This document shows positions 63,906 to 64,000 of a stretch of DNA of 64,000 bases, in pieces (within the stretch, counting starts at the first letter, position 1; each line of letters starts with the position of its first letter). The translations under genes and the position numbers were made by a program. The notes below the pieces were generated by a model. That model ran no database searches. It worked only from the letters and a program-made list of their open reading frames with translations, and was not told where the DNA came from. Source of the stretch: an uncultured Bacteroidota bacterium (lineage in GTDB: Bacteria > Bacteroidota > Bacteroidia > Chitinophagales > Chitinophagaceae); assembly GCA_903927185.1 (NCBI GenBank), contig CAIYLW010000084.1:156268-220267 (forward strand), given 5' to 3'.

Positions 63906-64000
63906 ATGAATATGAAAAGAATGCTAAAGAATTTTACTGTTGGCCTTAGCTTAACAGTATTCTTTGCTTTTACACAGAGCAAACAGAGCCCTGAGAACTA
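63906..64000 (+). CDS. Start of an exported protein, cut by the window end
   Basis: ATG at 63906 (or 63912) opens a frame that runs to the end. The 31 visible residues are a signal peptide: basic start (NMKRMLKN), hydrophobic core (FTVGLSLTVFFAF) and a likely cleavage near TQS. The rest is unseen, so no function can be given. Confidence 0.55.
   Translation, partial: MNMKRMLKNFTVGLSLTVFFAFTQSKQSPEN

Noticed and set aside
1..64000. Mobile elements, prophage or CRISPR
   Set aside because: No transposase, integrase, terminal repeats or spaced repeat array is seen; the gene content is core-like throughout.

Overview
The window comes from an AT-rich chromosome of a Bacteroidota bacterium, most likely a member of the Chitinophagaceae. 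Evidence: a PorZ component of the type IX secretion system with a C-terminal sorting domain, Bacteroidota-restricted families (DUF4836, DUF5606, DUF4369-TlpA), the Bacteroidota-style IspG, promoters of the TTG-N18-TAnnTTTG type, and no Shine-Dalgarno sequences ahead of genes. I see no tRNA, rRNA, CRISPR array, prophage or insertion sequence. The gene content is mostly core metabolism and envelope functions.

Layout. 1-3.6 kb: end of ispG, nadB and an LpxL-like acyltransferase. 3.7-5.6 kb: a CstB-like persulfide dioxygenase-rhodanese protein behind an ArsR regulator. 5.6-8.8 kb: tsaB with a degenerate 3-hydroxyacyl-CoA dehydrogenase-like protein, RidA, an aldose epimerase and a small DUF2147-like protein. 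8.9-17.8 kb: fused isobutyryl-CoA mutase IcmF, a secreted protein, a beta-propeller phosphoesterase and porZ. 17.8-23.1 kb: a candidate structured RNA and a signalling island (lipoprotein, 7-TM protein, histidine kinase and NarL-type regulator, flanked by two paralogous PAS-receiver proteins). 23.1-29.7 kb: a DUF4836 lipoprotein-ABC ATPase-FtsX-like permease operon and a NagZ-beta-lactamase fusion. 29.7-36.8 kb: DUF5606 protein, DsbA-like protein, a DegT aminotransferase-rpoN-membrane protein operon and an RND/MMPL transporter. 36.9-43.4 kb: TlpA-like lipoprotein, gatB, a double-PDZ protein and alaS. 43.6-49.6 kb: M23 peptidase, small membrane protein, prohibitin-like protein, an NTF2-like protein, an AlkA-like glycosylase and ppc. 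49.9-51.7 kb: ECF sigma, a putative anti-sigma protein and a Spy-like periplasmic protein. 51.8-58.7 kb: the elongasome cluster mreB-mreC-mreD-mrdA-rodA with a trailing metallo-hydrolase. 58.8-64 kb: purD, POT and OPT peptide transporters and the start of a secreted protein.

The most unusual items are the structured RNA with its own terminator between two divergent genes (about 18.0-18.2 kb), the signalling island beside it, the DUF4836/ABC operon whose ATPase lacks an H-loop histidine, and three helically phased TTAACC-type repeats just upstream of the PDZ gene promoter. All functional statements are based on motif recognition by eye; no database search was possible.
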